The translations under genes were made by a program, and so were the position numbers. Shown here piece after piece: positions 16,860 to 25,673 of a DNA stretch of 64,000 bases; the first letter of the stretch is position 1, and every line of letters begins with the position of its first letter. A model generated the notes under the pieces. It saw only the letters and a program-made list of their open reading frames with translations, made no database searches and was not told the origin of the DNA. Source of the stretch: Actinomadura luteofluorescens (lineage in GTDB: Bacteria > Actinomycetota > Actinomycetes > Streptosporangiales > Streptosporangiaceae); assembly GCF_013409365.1 (NCBI RefSeq), contig NZ_JACCBA010000001.1, positions 6,634,001 through 6,698,000 of the forward strand, written 5' to 3'.

Positions 16860-17837
16860 ATGAGATACAGCACCGCGATGCGGCTGTCCGCCGCGGCCGG
16901 CGTGGCCGCCCTGGCCCTCACCGCCTGCGGCTCCGGGTCGGGCTCGGACGCCGGTCAGAAGCGGATCGTCTACGTCCCGGCCGTGACCGGCATCCCCTTC
17001 TACAACACCGTCGCGTGCGGGGCGCAGGAGAAGGCGAAGGAGCTCGGCGCCAAGCTGGACGTGCAGGGGCCGCCGGAGTTCGACCCCGCGAAGCAGTCGG
17101 CGATCGTCAACGCGCTGGTGGCCGACAAGCCGGACGCGATCATGATCTCGGTGGCCGACTCCAAGGCGCTGATCCCGCCGCTCAAGCTCGCCAAGGCCGC
17201 CGGGATCAAGATCATCGGCGTGGACGGCGACGTGGACGACCGCTCGATCATGACGACCAACATCATTTCGAACAACATCAAGGGCGGCGCGCTCGCCGCG
17301 GACGAGATGGCCAAGGCCACCGGCGGCAAGGGCGAGATCATGGGGTTGAACAACGACCCCGGCAACCCGCTCGGCGAGGCGCGCGCCAAGGGGTTCACCG
17401 ACCAGTTGAAGAAGTACCCGGGGATGAAGTACCTCGGCACCCAGTACAGCAAGAACGAGACCGCCAAGGCGTCCTCGATCGCCTCCAGCGCCAGCTCGTC
17501 GAACCCGAGGCTCACCGGCATCTACGCCATGTCGACCACCAACTCGGAGGGCGCCGTCACCGGCCTGCGTGAATCGGGCCGGACGGGGAAGGTCAAGCTG
17601 ATCGGCTTCGACATCTCCGGACCCATCGAGACGGCGCTGAACGGCAAGCAGATGGACGGCACCATCGTCCAGCACCCCTACCAGGAGGGCCAGATCGGCG
17701 TGCAGTCGGCGCTGGACGCGGTGGCGGGCAAGCCGGTGCCGCGCGACCAGAACTCCGACCTCGTCTTCGCGACGCCGGCGAACCTGTCCACGCCGGAAGT
17801 CCAGAAGTACGTGTACAAGAAAGAGTGCGGCAAGTGA
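16860..17837 (+). CDS. Ribose-type ABC importer, substrate-binding lipoprotein
   Basis: 325 residues. A type II signal peptide is visible, MRYSTAMRLSAAAGVAALAL followed by lipobox LTAC, so the mature protein is anchored by a lipidated cysteine outside the membrane. The body is a periplasmic-binding-protein type 1 fold (RbsB-like): YVPAVTGIPFYNTVACGAQE, AIMISVADSKALIPPLKLAK, KIIGVDGDVDDRSIM and LIGFDISGPIETALNGKQMD. It defines the substrate of the importer, probably a sugar, polyol or similar polar compound processed by the neighbouring dehydrogenases. AGGAGA precedes ATG 16860. The stop overlaps the next gene (GTGA at 17834). Confidence 0.93.
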   Translation: MRYSTAMRLSAAAGVAALALTACGSGSGSDAGQKRIVYVPAVTGIPFYNTVACGAQEKAKELGAKLDVQGPPEFDPAKQSAIVNALVADKPDAIMISVADSKALIPPLKLAKAAGIKIIGVDGDVDDRSIMTTNIISNNIKGGALAADEMAKATGGKGEIMGLNNDPGNPLGEARAKGFTDQLKKYPGMKYLGTQYSKNETAKASSIASSASSSNPRLTGIYAMSTTNSEGAVTGLRESGRTGKVKLIGFDISGPIETALNGKQMDGTIVQHPYQEGQIGVQSALDAVAGKPVPRDQNSDLVFATPANLSTPEVQKYVYKKECGK

Positions 17838-19012
17838 CGGAGACCAACGAGCCGGGAGAGCCGCGCGACGGGGGCGAGCGGGCCCCGCGGTCCGCGCCGC
17901 AGGTGTCGTCCACCGGACGTGTCATGCCGGCGGACTTCTCGATCGCCCTATCGGAGGGCCGCGGCGTGACGCTCCCCGACGGCGACTACAGCCGGCGGAA
18001 GCAGTCGCTGCGCGGGTTCGAGGACCACTACACCGACATCGTCGACTACATCGTCCGGATCACCCACCGCATCTGGGAAGACCAGGACATCGGCTACATC
18101 TACGACACCTACGCGCCGGGCTGCCGCGTCTTCGACGACAGCGGCCCGCGGCACGGGATCGAGGAGATGGTCGCTGGAACGATCCAGGCGATCGCCGCCT
18201 TCCCCAACATGCGGCACTACGCCGACGAGGTCATCTGGGCGGGCGACGACGAGCAGGGCTTCGTCACGTCCCACCGCGCCCTGAACATCGGCGACCACAC
18301 CGGCCACTGGCGGTGGGGCCCGCCGACCCGTCGCCGCGTCAACACCTGGGTGATCGCCAACTGCGTCATCGGGGACAACGAGATCTACGAGGAGTGGGTC
18401 CTCTACAACACGGCGGCCAAGCTGCAGCAGCTCGGCCTCGACGTGGCGGCCTGCGCCCGCGAGTTCGGGAACGCCGGTGCGCTGCGGCCGTACACCGAAC
18501 GCGAGCAGACCGAGGTGGAACGGCTGCAGGGCGGGCGCAAACCCGTCGCCGTCGCCGAACCCGACACCTCCGGACCGTTCGACGTGGAGGAGTGGGTCCG
18601 CGCCCTCTTCCACAACACCTACAACCGCCGCGACCTCAGCGCCGTCGACCGGTTCTACGCGCCGAACGTCCGCTGGTACGGCGCCACCAACCGGCAGGGC
18701 TACGGCAGGGCGCAGGTGAGGGCGATGGCCCGCGCCCTTCTGGCGACGTTCCCGGACCTCGGCGTCCACGTCGACGAGGTCTACTGGATGGGCAACCCGG
18801 ACGAGGGCTACCGGGTCAGCGTGCGCTGGGGCGGCGCGGGCACCCACAAGGGCTACTCGCTGTACGGCGCCCCGACGGGCCGCCAGGTGCACATCTGGGG
18901 CATGTCGCAGCTCTACGTCCGGCACGGTGAGATCGTCGAGGAGTGGGCGCTGTTCAACGAGTTCGATGTGATGGCGCAACTGCTCCGTGACGAGCCGGCC
19001 GCGCTGCTCTGA
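17834..19012 (+). CDS. Protein with two SnoaL-like (NTF2-fold) domains
   Basis: 392 residues from GTG 17834, which overlaps the binding-protein stop. Two homologous NTF2-type domains are visible: one around residues 50-200 (IVRITHRIWEDQDIGYIYDT, EEMVAGTIQAIAAFPNMRHY, WVIANCVIGDNEIYEEWVLY) and one around 250-385 (VRALFHNTYNRRDLSAVDRF, ARALLATFPDLGVHVDEVYW, YVRHGEIVEEWALFNEFDVM). Single-domain SnoaL proteins act as polyketide cyclases or hydrolases, while tandem forms in catabolic operons are not characterised. Coupling to the importer suggests it acts on the imported compound or its derivative. No unambiguous catalytic residues can be assigned. Confidence 0.85.
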   Translation: MTETNEPGEPRDGGERAPRSAPQVSSTGRVMPADFSIALSEGRGVTLPDGDYSRRKQSLRGFEDHYTDIVDYIVRITHRIWEDQDIGYIYDTYAPGCRVFDDSGPRHGIEEMVAGTIQAIAAFPNMRHYADEVIWAGDDEQGFVTSHRALNIGDHTGHWRWGPPTRRRVNTWVIANCVIGDNEIYEEWVLYNTAAKLQQLGLDVAACAREFGNAGALRPYTEREQTEVERLQGGRKPVAVAEPDTSGPFDVEEWVRALFHNTYNRRDLSAVDRFYAPNVRWYGATNRQGYGRAQVRAMARALLATFPDLGVHVDEVYWMGNPDEGYRVSVRWGGAGTHKGYSLYGAPTGRQVHIWGMSQLYVRHGEIVEEWALFNEFDVMAQLLRDEPAALL

Positions 19013-19035
19013 CCGGACGACGGGGGGAGCTGGAG

Positions 19036-19902
19036 ATGGCACCGATGGCGACCCGGGTGACGTGCGTGCAGTTCGCGCCCGTCCTCGGCGACCCGGCCGG
19101 CAACATCCGGCGCGCCCGCTCGGCGATCCGCGCCGCCGTCGCGAACGGCGCGCGGATCGTCGTGCTGCCCGAACTCACGACCTCGGGCTACCTGTTCGCG
19201 AGCGCGGAGGAGGCCCGGCGGGCGTCCATCGGCGCGGACGACACGCGGCTGGCGGAGTGGTCCGGCGAAGCGGCGCGCGGCGACGCCGTGGTCGTCGCCG
19301 GGTTCTGCGAGAAGGCCGCGGACGGCCGGGTCCACAACAGCGCGGTGGTGCTGGACGGAACCGGGGTGCGCGCCGTCTACCGAAAGGTCCACCTGTGGGA
19401 CCGCGAGAAGACGCTGTTCACGGCCGGCCGAGCGGAGCCGCCCGTGCTCGACACCCCGTACGGCCGGATCGGCGTGCTGGTCTGCTACGACCTGGAATTC
19501 CCCGAGATGCCCCGTGCCCTGGCGCTGCGGGGAGCCGACCTGATCGCGGTGCCGACCAACTGGCCGGTGGTGCCCCGCCCGGACGGCGAGCATCCGCCCG
19601 AGGTGGTGGCCGCGATGGCCGCCGCCCGCGCCAGCCGCGTCTTCGTCGCCTGCTGCGACCGCTCCGGGCTCGAACGCGGGGAGCGGTGGACGCGGGGCAC
19701 CGTCCTCGTCGACCCGGACGGCTGGATCCGGGCGAGCACCGGAACGGAGGACGGCCATGCGACGGCCGACCTCGACCTCGTCGCGGCGCGCGGGAAGCGG
19801 CTGACCGACCTGGCCGACGTCATCGCCGACCGGCGGCCCGAACTGTACGGGGAACTCGTGCGGACCGGCCGCACGGCGCCCGGCGGCACCGAGGTCAGCT
19901 GA
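19036..19902 (+). CDS. Carbon-nitrogen hydrolase (nitrilase superfamily)
   Basis: 288 residues. The Glu-Lys-Cys triad is complete: Glu46 in VVLPELTTSG, Lys117 in YRKVHLWDREK and Cys150 in GVLVCYDLEFPE. The protein therefore hydrolyses a non-peptide C-N bond (amide, carbamoyl or nitrile). The length and the C-terminal part fit amidases of the omega-amidase or carbamoylase branch, but the substrate is open. It lies 23 bases after the SnoaL-like gene and is probably the last gene of the importer operon. This suggests that the imported substrate, or a downstream intermediate, contains an amide. Its end overlaps LysR 19895 by eight bases in convergent orientation. Confidence 0.9.
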   Translation: MAPMATRVTCVQFAPVLGDPAGNIRRARSAIRAAVANGARIVVLPELTTSGYLFASAEEARRASIGADDTRLAEWSGEAARGDAVVVAGFCEKAADGRVHNSAVVLDGTGVRAVYRKVHLWDREKTLFTAGRAEPPVLDTPYGRIGVLVCYDLEFPEMPRALALRGADLIAVPTNWPVVPRPDGEHPPEVVAAMAAARASRVFVACCDRSGLERGERWTRGTVLVDPDGWIRASTGTEDGHATADLDLVAARGKRLTDLADVIADRRPELYGELVRTGRTAPGGTEVS

Positions 19903-20857
19903 CGCCGGGACGGCGCCGGGCGGTTCCTCCCGTCGCCGGGTAGACGCGCTGCGCCGGATCGGTGATCCCGGCCAGCAGGGTGCTCCGCGCGCGCCGCGCC
20001 AGTTCCCGGGCGCCCGGCGACAGCACCGACGACGTGCGCTGGATGAAGGCGATGGTGTCGTACAGGGGTTCGGCGAACGACACGGTCCCGACCTCGGGCG
20101 GGCAGAACGGGCTGTCGGCGACGGCCCGGGAGATGATCGTGTCGCCGACGCCCCGGGCGACCAGGGCCAGCGCCGCCTCGACGTGCTCCACCTCGATGAT
20201 CGGCTCGATCCGCAGCCCCTCCAGCTGGGCCCGTTCGGCGATCTGGCGGCGGGTCGGGTCGGACCACCCGTACCGGGCGTCGTACATGACCAGGTCGGCC
20301 TCCGCCATGCGGTGGATCGTCATGGGCGCCGCGAGCCGTTCGGGGTCGGCGCTGGCGTAGAAGACCTCGTCCCGGATGAGCGGCGTCACCCGCAGCCCGG
20401 CGTCCTCCACCGGCAGCACGACCAGGCCGGCCTCCAGCTCTCCCTTGGAGACGGCCGTGGCGACCTCGCTGGAGTTCTGCCCGACGAGCCGGAGCCGGAC
20501 GTTCGGGAACGCCTCGTGGAACTGCTGGGCGAGGTCGGGCAGCAGGTAGTAGGAGGCGTTGCGCAGCAGGCCGAAGGTCACGGCGCCGCCGTCCAGGGAG
20601 CCGATGGACCGCAGGGCCGCGCGCCCCTCGTCCACCGAGGAGACGGCCTGCTCGGCGAACGGCAGCAGCTCCGCGCCGGCCGAGGTCAGGACGAGCCGGC
20701 GGCCGCCCCGGATGAACAGCGCCAGCCCGGCCTCCTCCTCCATCCGGCGGATGAGCTCCGACACCGACGCCTGCGCCATCTTCAGCTCCGCCGCGGCGGC
20801 GGTGAAGGATCCCGTCCGGACGGTGAGCAGGAACGCGCGCAGCTGATTCAGGGTCAC
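19895..20857 (-). CDS. LysR-family transcriptional regulator (copy 2)
   Basis: 320 residues from GTG 20857. Winged helix: LNQLRAFLLTVRTGSFTAAA and AQASVSELIRRMEEEAGLAL; effector domain from AVTFGLLRNASYYLLPDLAQ, with RLVGQNSSEVATAVSKGELE and AGLVVLPVEDAGLRVTPLIR. These blocks align with the LysR at 13812 almost residue by residue, so the two arose by duplication. It is divergent from the HisD-like gene at 21001 with 143 bases between, exactly as copy 1 is arranged with its HisD-like gene. It probably activates the 21001-23824 operon in response to a catabolic intermediate. Confidence 0.93.
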   Translation of the reverse strand: MTLNQLRAFLLTVRTGSFTAAAAELKMAQASVSELIRRMEEEAGLALFIRGGRRLVLTSAGAELLPFAEQAVSSVDEGRAALRSIGSLDGGAVTFGLLRNASYYLLPDLAQQFHEAFPNVRLRLVGQNSSEVATAVSKGELEAGLVVLPVEDAGLRVTPLIRDEVFYASADPERLAAPMTIHRMAEADLVMYDARYGWSDPTRRQIAERAQLEGLRIEPIIEVEHVEAALALVARGVGDTIISRAVADSPFCPPEVGTVSFAEPLYDTIAFIQRTSSVLSPGARELARRARSTLLAGITDPAQRVYPATGGTARRRPGVS

Positions 20858-21000
20858 AGGGGAACCCTATGGCAAATGTGGGATAAGTCGGTCTAGTCCT
20901 GTTTCTCTGCGCTCCCTAGCCTGTCCATGGGACGCACCCCCCGCCGGGCGCCCGCGGACGAGTCCCTCCCGTCTCACATCCCCTCCGCCCGAAGGACGAA

Positions 21001-22329
21001 ATGATCACCTTTCTGAAGGAGGCCGTCGCCTCCGAGCAGATCGCCGCCGACAACGGCCGCGTCGCGCAGACCGTCCGCGGCATCCTCGACGACGTCCGCG
21101 TCCGCGGCGACGCGGCGGTCCGCGACCACTCCGCCCGCTTCGACGACTGGACCCCCGCCGCCTTCCGGCTGACCGCGGGCCAGATCGACGAGATCGTCGC
21201 CCGGGTGCCCAGGCAGGTCATCGAGGACATCGAGTGGGTCCAGGCGCAGGTCCGGGCCTTCGCGGAACGCCAGCGCGCCTCCATCACCGACTTCGAGGTG
21301 GAGACCCTGCCCGGGGTGCGCCTCGGCCAGCGCAACCTGCCGGTCCGCGCGGTCGGCGCCTACGTGCCCGGCGGGCGCTACCCGCTCACCGCGTCCGCGC
21401 ACATGACGATCGTGACCGCGAAGGTCGCCGGGGTCTCGCGGGTGGCGGCCTGCACACCGCCGATCCGCGGTGAGGTGCCCGCCGCCACCGTCGCCGCGAT
21501 GCACCTCGCCGGGGCGGACGAGATCCACCTGCTCGGCGGCGTCCAGGCGATGGCGGCGCTGGCGATCGGCACCGAGTCGATGGAGCGCGTGGACATGATC
21601 GCCGGACCGGGCAACGCCTACGTCGCCGAGGCCAAGCGGCAGCTGTTCGGCGAGGTCGGCATCGACCTGTTCGCCGGGCCCACCGAGATCCTCGTGATCG
21701 CCGACGACGCCGCGGACCCGTTCGTGGTGGCCGTGGACCTGCTGAGCCAGGCCGAGCACGGCCCCGACTCGCCGGCGGTGCTGGTCACCACCAGCGAGCA
21801 GGTGGCGCGCAGGGCGATGGCGCACGTGGAACGGCTCCTCGGCGACATGCCGACCCGCGACTTCGCCGCGCCGGCCTGGCGCGACCACGGGCAGGTCCTC
21901 GTCGTGGACGACCTGGACGAGGCCTTCGCCGTCGCCGACACCTTCGCCTCCGAGCACGTCCAGGTCCTCACCCGCGAACCGCGGCAGGCCCTGGAGAAGA
22001 TGCACGACTACGGCGCGCTCTTCCTCGGCGAGGGCACCTGCGTGTCGTACGGGGACAAGGTGATCGGCACCAACCACGTGCTGCCCACCCGGGGCAGCGC
22101 CCGGTTCACCGGCGGCCTGTGGGTCGGCAAGTACCTCAAGACCGTCACCTACCAGGAGGTGACCGACCCGGAGGCCAGCGCGATGCTCGGCGAGGTGTGC
22201 GGCCGCGCCGCCCGGGTGGAGCTGTTCGAGGGGCATGCCCGCTCCGGCGACGTCCGCGCCGCGAAGTACCGGGGCGGAGCACTGCCGTGGAGCGACCACT
22301 CCTTCACGGGGGTGCGCGCCGATGCCTGA
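21001..22329 (+). CDS. HisD-like NAD-dependent dehydrogenase (copy 2)
   Basis: 442 residues with AAGGACG upstream of the ATG. Family motifs are all present: MERVDMIAGPGNAYVAEAKR, GIDLFAGPTEILVIADDAAD, LSQAEHGPDSPAVL (Zn ligands Q..H), YGDKVIGTNHVLPT (Asp) and FEGHARSGDVRAAKY (His). The C-terminal GHARSGDVR-x2-KY block differs from classic HisD and from copy 1 and is, from memory, characteristic of HpsN-like dehydrogenases. The two copies may therefore use different substrates or steps. It is the first gene of an operon with an SDR (overlap of eight bases) and an alpha/beta hydrolase, and no histidine-biosynthesis gene is near. A second alcohol oxidation in the same pathway is the inferred role. 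Confidence 0.87.
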   Translation: MITFLKEAVASEQIAADNGRVAQTVRGILDDVRVRGDAAVRDHSARFDDWTPAAFRLTAGQIDEIVARVPRQVIEDIEWVQAQVRAFAERQRASITDFEVETLPGVRLGQRNLPVRAVGAYVPGGRYPLTASAHMTIVTAKVAGVSRVAACTPPIRGEVPAATVAAMHLAGADEIHLLGGVQAMAALAIGTESMERVDMIAGPGNAYVAEAKRQLFGEVGIDLFAGPTEILVIADDAADPFVVAVDLLSQAEHGPDSPAVLVTTSEQVARRAMAHVERLLGDMPTRDFAAPAWRDHGQVLVVDDLDEAFAVADTFASEHVQVLTREPRQALEKMHDYGALFLGEGTCVSYGDKVIGTNHVLPTRGSARFTGGLWVGKYLKTVTYQEVTDPEASAMLGEVCGRAARVELFEGHARSGDVRAAKYRGGALPWSDHSFTGVRADA

Positions 22330-23116
22330 CGTGCCGGGCGATGTGCTCGACGGCGTGCGCGGCCGGACGGCGGTGGTCACCGGTGCCGGGAACGGCCTCG
22401 GCCGCGCCATCGCCCTCGCCCTCGGGGACGCCGGGGTACGGGTGGTCGCCACGGGGCGCACGCGGGCGAACCTGGAGGAGACGGCCCGGCTCCTGACCGA
22501 CCGGGGCGCCGGCGCCCGCGTCGTCGAGGCCGACGTCGCCGATGCCGGCTCGGTGGCGGCCCTGGCGTCGGCGGTCGCCGGCGAGGACGTGTCCATCGTG
22601 GTCAACTGCGCGGGCGTCGCCGGACCGGTCAGGCCGCTCACCGAGATCGAGCCGGACGAGTGGGACGCGGTGTTCGCCGCCAACGTGCGCGGCACCTACC
22701 TCGTCTGCCGCGCGCTGATCCCCCTCCTCCTCACGCGCGGCTCCGGCGACATCATCAACATCGCGTCCGTGAGCGGCAAGCGGCCGCTGGCGATGCGCAC
22801 CCCCTACACCGCCTCGAAGATGGCCGTGATCGGCCTCACCACCACGCTCGGCGCGGAGGTCGGCCCGCTCGGGATCCGGGTCAACTCGCTGTCACCCGGC
22901 CCCGTCCGCGGCCCCCGCATGGAGCGCAACTTCCGGCTGGAGGCCGCCCGCCTCGGCATCACCGAGCAGGAGGCCGAGACGGCCTTCGCCTCCCGTGCCG
23001 CTCTCGGCCGCCTCATCGAAGAGGACGAGGTCGGACGCGCCGTGGTGGCGATGCTGATGATGTCGGGGCTGCACTGCGCCGACATCGACCTGTCGGCCGG
23101 CATGGTCGCGCGGTGA
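22322..23116 (+). CDS. Short-chain dehydrogenase/reductase
   Basis: 264 residues. The cofactor motif TGAGNGLGRAIALAL, the NNAG-equivalent VNCAGVAGPV, the catalytic Ser (IINIASVSGKR) and YTASK (Tyr and Lys) are all present, as is RVNSLSPGPVRGP after them. This is a classical SDR using NAD(P)H in the cytoplasm. The start overlaps the HisD-like stop, and the stop overlaps the hydrolase start (GTGA at 23113), so three enzymes are translationally coupled. It probably interconverts a hydroxy and keto intermediate of the substrate handled by the HisD-like dehydrogenase. Confidence 0.93.
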   Translation: MPDVPGDVLDGVRGRTAVVTGAGNGLGRAIALALGDAGVRVVATGRTRANLEETARLLTDRGAGARVVEADVADAGSVAALASAVAGEDVSIVVNCAGVAGPVRPLTEIEPDEWDAVFAANVRGTYLVCRALIPLLLTRGSGDIINIASVSGKRPLAMRTPYTASKMAVIGLTTTLGAEVGPLGIRVNSLSPGPVRGPRMERNFRLEAARLGITEQEAETAFASRAALGRLIEEDEVGRAVVAMLMMSGLHCADIDLSAGMVAR

Positions 23117-23824
23117 GCGGCGCCGCCCCGGGCCCGGACCCGCTGGTGCTCCTGCCCGGCATGCTCGGCGACGCCACGGTCTGGGACGGCGTGGTCGCGG
23201 CGCTCGGACCGGAGACGGACGTCCTGCGCCCGCGCATCGACCTCGACGACTCGATCGCCGGCCTCGCCTCGAGGGTGCTCGACGGGGCACCCGCGCGGTT
23301 CGCGCTGGCGGGCCATTCGCTCGGCGGCATCGTCGCCATGGAGATCGTGCGGCGCGCCCCCGCCCGGATCACCCGGCTCGCGCTGCTCAACACCAGCGCC
23401 GGCGCGGGCTCGTCCGCCCAGCGCCGGATGGGCGCGGCTCGCCGAACGGGTCGGACGAGGCGAGTTCGCGGCGGTCGCCGCCGAGTCGGCGCGGACGACG
23501 CTGCCCGCCGTCCGGCGCGCCGACCCCGACCTGGTCTCCCGCAACGAGCGCATGGCCGGCACCGTGGGGCCGGACGGCCTGCTGCGGCAGCTCCGCGCGC
23601 AGGCGTCGCGGATCGACCTCCACCCCTCGCTGGCCGCGATCGACGTCCCGGTCCTGGTGCTGAGCGGTGAGCTGGACGAGGTGAGCCCGCCCGCCCTCCA
23701 ACGGGCGCTTGCGGAGCCGATTCGGACGGCGCGCCACGAGGTCGTCCCGGACTGCGGGCACATGTCCCCTCTGGAACGTCCCGCCGAGGTCGCCGCCCGG
23801 CTCCGGCGGTGGCTCGCGAGGTGA
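23113..23824 (+). pseudogene. Alpha/beta hydrolase interrupted by a single-base frameshift
   Basis: The reading frame from GTG 23113 gives VLLPGMLGDATVWDGVVAAL, with the nucleophile elbow ALAGHSLGGIVAMEI, and runs in phase to about 23430. Thereafter homologous sequence continues in another frame: LAERVGRGEFAAVAAESA, then VDVPVLVLSGELDEVSPPAL (Asp loop) and the catalytic His in VVPDCGHMSPLERP, stopping at 23824. The total span of 712 bases is one more than a multiple of three, so one extra base at 23426-23431 explains the break. Either the copy is inactive or the base is a sequencing error. If intact it would hydrolyse an ester or lactone in the same operon as the SDR. Confidence 0.8.
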
Positions 23825-23838
23825 CCGCGGCGGCCCGC

Positions 23839-24828
23839 TCAGCCGCCCGCGTGCGAGGTGCGCAGGACGGGCTCGACGGGGTGGACGACGCGTCGCGGCC
23901 CGCCGTCGTCCCCCGCGATCCTCTCCAGGAGCCGGTCCACGGCGCTGCGCAGCATGTCCTCGAACGGCACGCGGATCGTGGTCAGCCCGACCAGCGGCCA
24001 CGCCGCCTGCTCCAGGTCGTCGAAGCCCACCAGGGCGAGATCGTCCGGCACCCGCAGCCCGAGCTCGTGCGCGCCGTTCATCGCACCCAGGGCGATCGTG
24101 TCGTTCGCGCAGAACAGCGCACGCGGGAGCCGGCGCTCCGCGACCATGGCCGCCACCGCCGAACGCCCGTGCCCGAAGTCGAACCCCCCGTGCCGGATCC
24201 AGGCCGGGTCGGGGTCGATCCCGGCGTCCGCGAGCGCGGACCGGTAGCCGTCCTCCCGCTCGCGCGCCGTGCTCGCCGTGCGCGGTCCGAGCAGCGCGCC
24301 GACCTCACGGTGCCCGGCCTCCAGCAGGATCCGGGTGCCGAGCCGGGCGCCGAGCCGGTCGTCGGCGACGCAGGCGTCGAGCGGAACGTCCTCGGCGTAG
24401 CGGTGCAGCAGCACCGCCGGCACCCCGCGCTCGCGCAGGACGCCCGGGAGCCGCGAGCCCCGTGACGCGGTGGAGACGATCACGCCGTCCACCGTGCCGC
24501 CGAGCACATGCGACTCGATGTCCTCCGGATCACCGTGCTCGGCGATCAGGGAGAGCCGGTAGCGGCGCCGGTCCAGCTCGTCGCACAGCCGCCCGACCAG
24601 GAGCGACCACAGCGGGTTGTCGAGATCGACCACCATCGCGACGCGGCGGCTGCTCCGCGTGACCAGATCGCGCGCCCGTTCGCTCGGGACGTAGCGCAGC
24701 CGCGCCGCCGCCTCCCGGACGCGCCGCGCGGTCTCGGGCGGGATGCCCGGGTGGCCGCGCAGCGCCCGCGACACGGTGGACTGCGACACTCCGGCGGCGC
24801 GCGCCACGTCCAGGCTCGTCACTCGCAT
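23839..24828 (-). CDS. LacI-family transcriptional regulator
   Basis: 329 residues. The N-terminal HTH reads SLDVARAAGVSQSTVSRALR with the hinge helix about 25 residues later. The body is a type 1 periplasmic-binding fold, with RVAMVVDLDNPLWSLLVGRL, DGVIVSTASRGSRLPGVL and CANDTIALGAMNGAHELGLR. LacI regulators repress sugar or catabolic genes until a small inducer binds. The likely targets are the aldolase and bicupin genes next to it, because two near-identical LacI-type half-palindromes lie in their divergent promoter region at 25674-25743. It lies 27 bases downstream of the aldolase stop on the same strand and may be co-transcribed, giving autoregulation. Confidence 0.93.
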   Translation of the reverse strand: MRVTSLDVARAAGVSQSTVSRALRGHPGIPPETARRVREAAARLRYVPSERARDLVTRSSRRVAMVVDLDNPLWSLLVGRLCDELDRRRYRLSLIAEHGDPEDIESHVLGGTVDGVIVSTASRGSRLPGVLRERGVPAVLLHRYAEDVPLDACVADDRLGARLGTRILLEAGHREVGALLGPRTASTAREREDGYRSALADAGIDPDPAWIRHGGFDFGHGRSAVAAMVAERRLPRALFCANDTIALGAMNGAHELGLRVPDDLALVGFDDLEQAAWPLVGLTTIRVPFEDMLRSAVDRLLERIAGDDGGPRRVVHPVEPVLRTSHAGG

Positions 24829-24855
24829 CCGTCCGTCCCTCCGCCACCCGCCGGG

Positions 24856-25647
24856 TCAGTATCCGCCGGACGGCGCCGTGGTCACCGCCGTCCCCCGCAC
24901 GGCCGCGACGGCTTCCGCGGCGGCCCGCCGCAGGATGGCCATGTCGCCGCCCGGTGTCACGAAATCGTAGCCCTGCCCGGTGAGCCGCAGCGCGGCCTCG
25001 GTGCCGAGCGCGAAGGCCCCCGCGATCCGGCCCGCCGCGTGCGCGGCCTCGGCGATCCGGGCGAGGGCCGCCTCGACCTCGGGCGGCGGGACGGCCAGGC
25101 CGGGCTCGACGCCCAGCGCGAGGGCGAGGTCGTTCGGGCCGACGAAGACACCGTCCAGCCCCGGCGTCGACGCGATCTCCTCCACCGCGTCCAGGGCGGC
25201 CCGCGACTCGATCATCGCCCAGGTCAGGATCTGCGCGTCGGCCCGTTCGACGTATCCGGGGACCTGCGCGAGGTTCGCGCGGGCCGGCCCGTAGCTGCGC
25301 ACGCCCGTCGGCGGGTACCTGCACATGGCGACGAACCGCGCCGCCTGGACGGGGTCGTCCACGGCCGGGCAGATGATCCCGTACGCGCCGGCGTCCAGCA
25401 GCTTGCCGATCACGGCCGCGTCGAGCGCCGGGGTCCGCGCCAGGGGGACGGCGGGCCCCGCGGACACGGCCTGGATCAGGCGGACGGCGCCGTCCAGCCC
25501 GAACATGCCGTGCTGGAGGTCCACGGTCACCGAGTCGAACCCGGCGTGCGAGAGGGTCTCGGCGAGATAGGCGCTGTCGGCCGACACCCACGCGTTGACC
25601 ACGGTCTCGCCCGCGCCGAACAGCTCCTTGAGCCGGTTGTCGCGCAT
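24856..25647 (-). CDS. HpcH/HpaI aldolase family protein
   Basis: 263 residues from ATG 25647, chosen over an upstream ATG at 25677 because an AGGCGGAG site fits it. Family signatures are VTVDLQHGMFGLDGAVRLIQ, GIICPAVDDPVQAARFVAMC, ILTWAMIESRAALDAVEEIA, DGVFVGPNDLALALG and FVTPGGDMAILRRAA. These carry the Glu/Asp residues that bind the divalent metal in class II aldolases of this type, which cleave 2-oxo-4-hydroxy acids into pyruvate or glyoxylate and an aldehyde. It would deliver central metabolites from the catabolised compound. Divergent from the bicupin, it is flanked by the putative LacI operators. Confidence 0.92.
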   Translation of the reverse strand: MRDNRLKELFGAGETVVNAWVSADSAYLAETLSHAGFDSVTVDLQHGMFGLDGAVRLIQAVSAGPAVPLARTPALDAAVIGKLLDAGAYGIICPAVDDPVQAARFVAMCRYPPTGVRSYGPARANLAQVPGYVERADAQILTWAMIESRAALDAVEEIASTPGLDGVFVGPNDLALALGVEPGLAVPPPEVEAALARIAEAAHAAGRIAGAFALGTEAALRLTGQGYDFVTPGGDMAILRRAAAEAVAAVRGTAVTTAPSGGY

Positions 25648-25673
25648 GTGCTCCGCCTCTCCGTGAAACTTGT

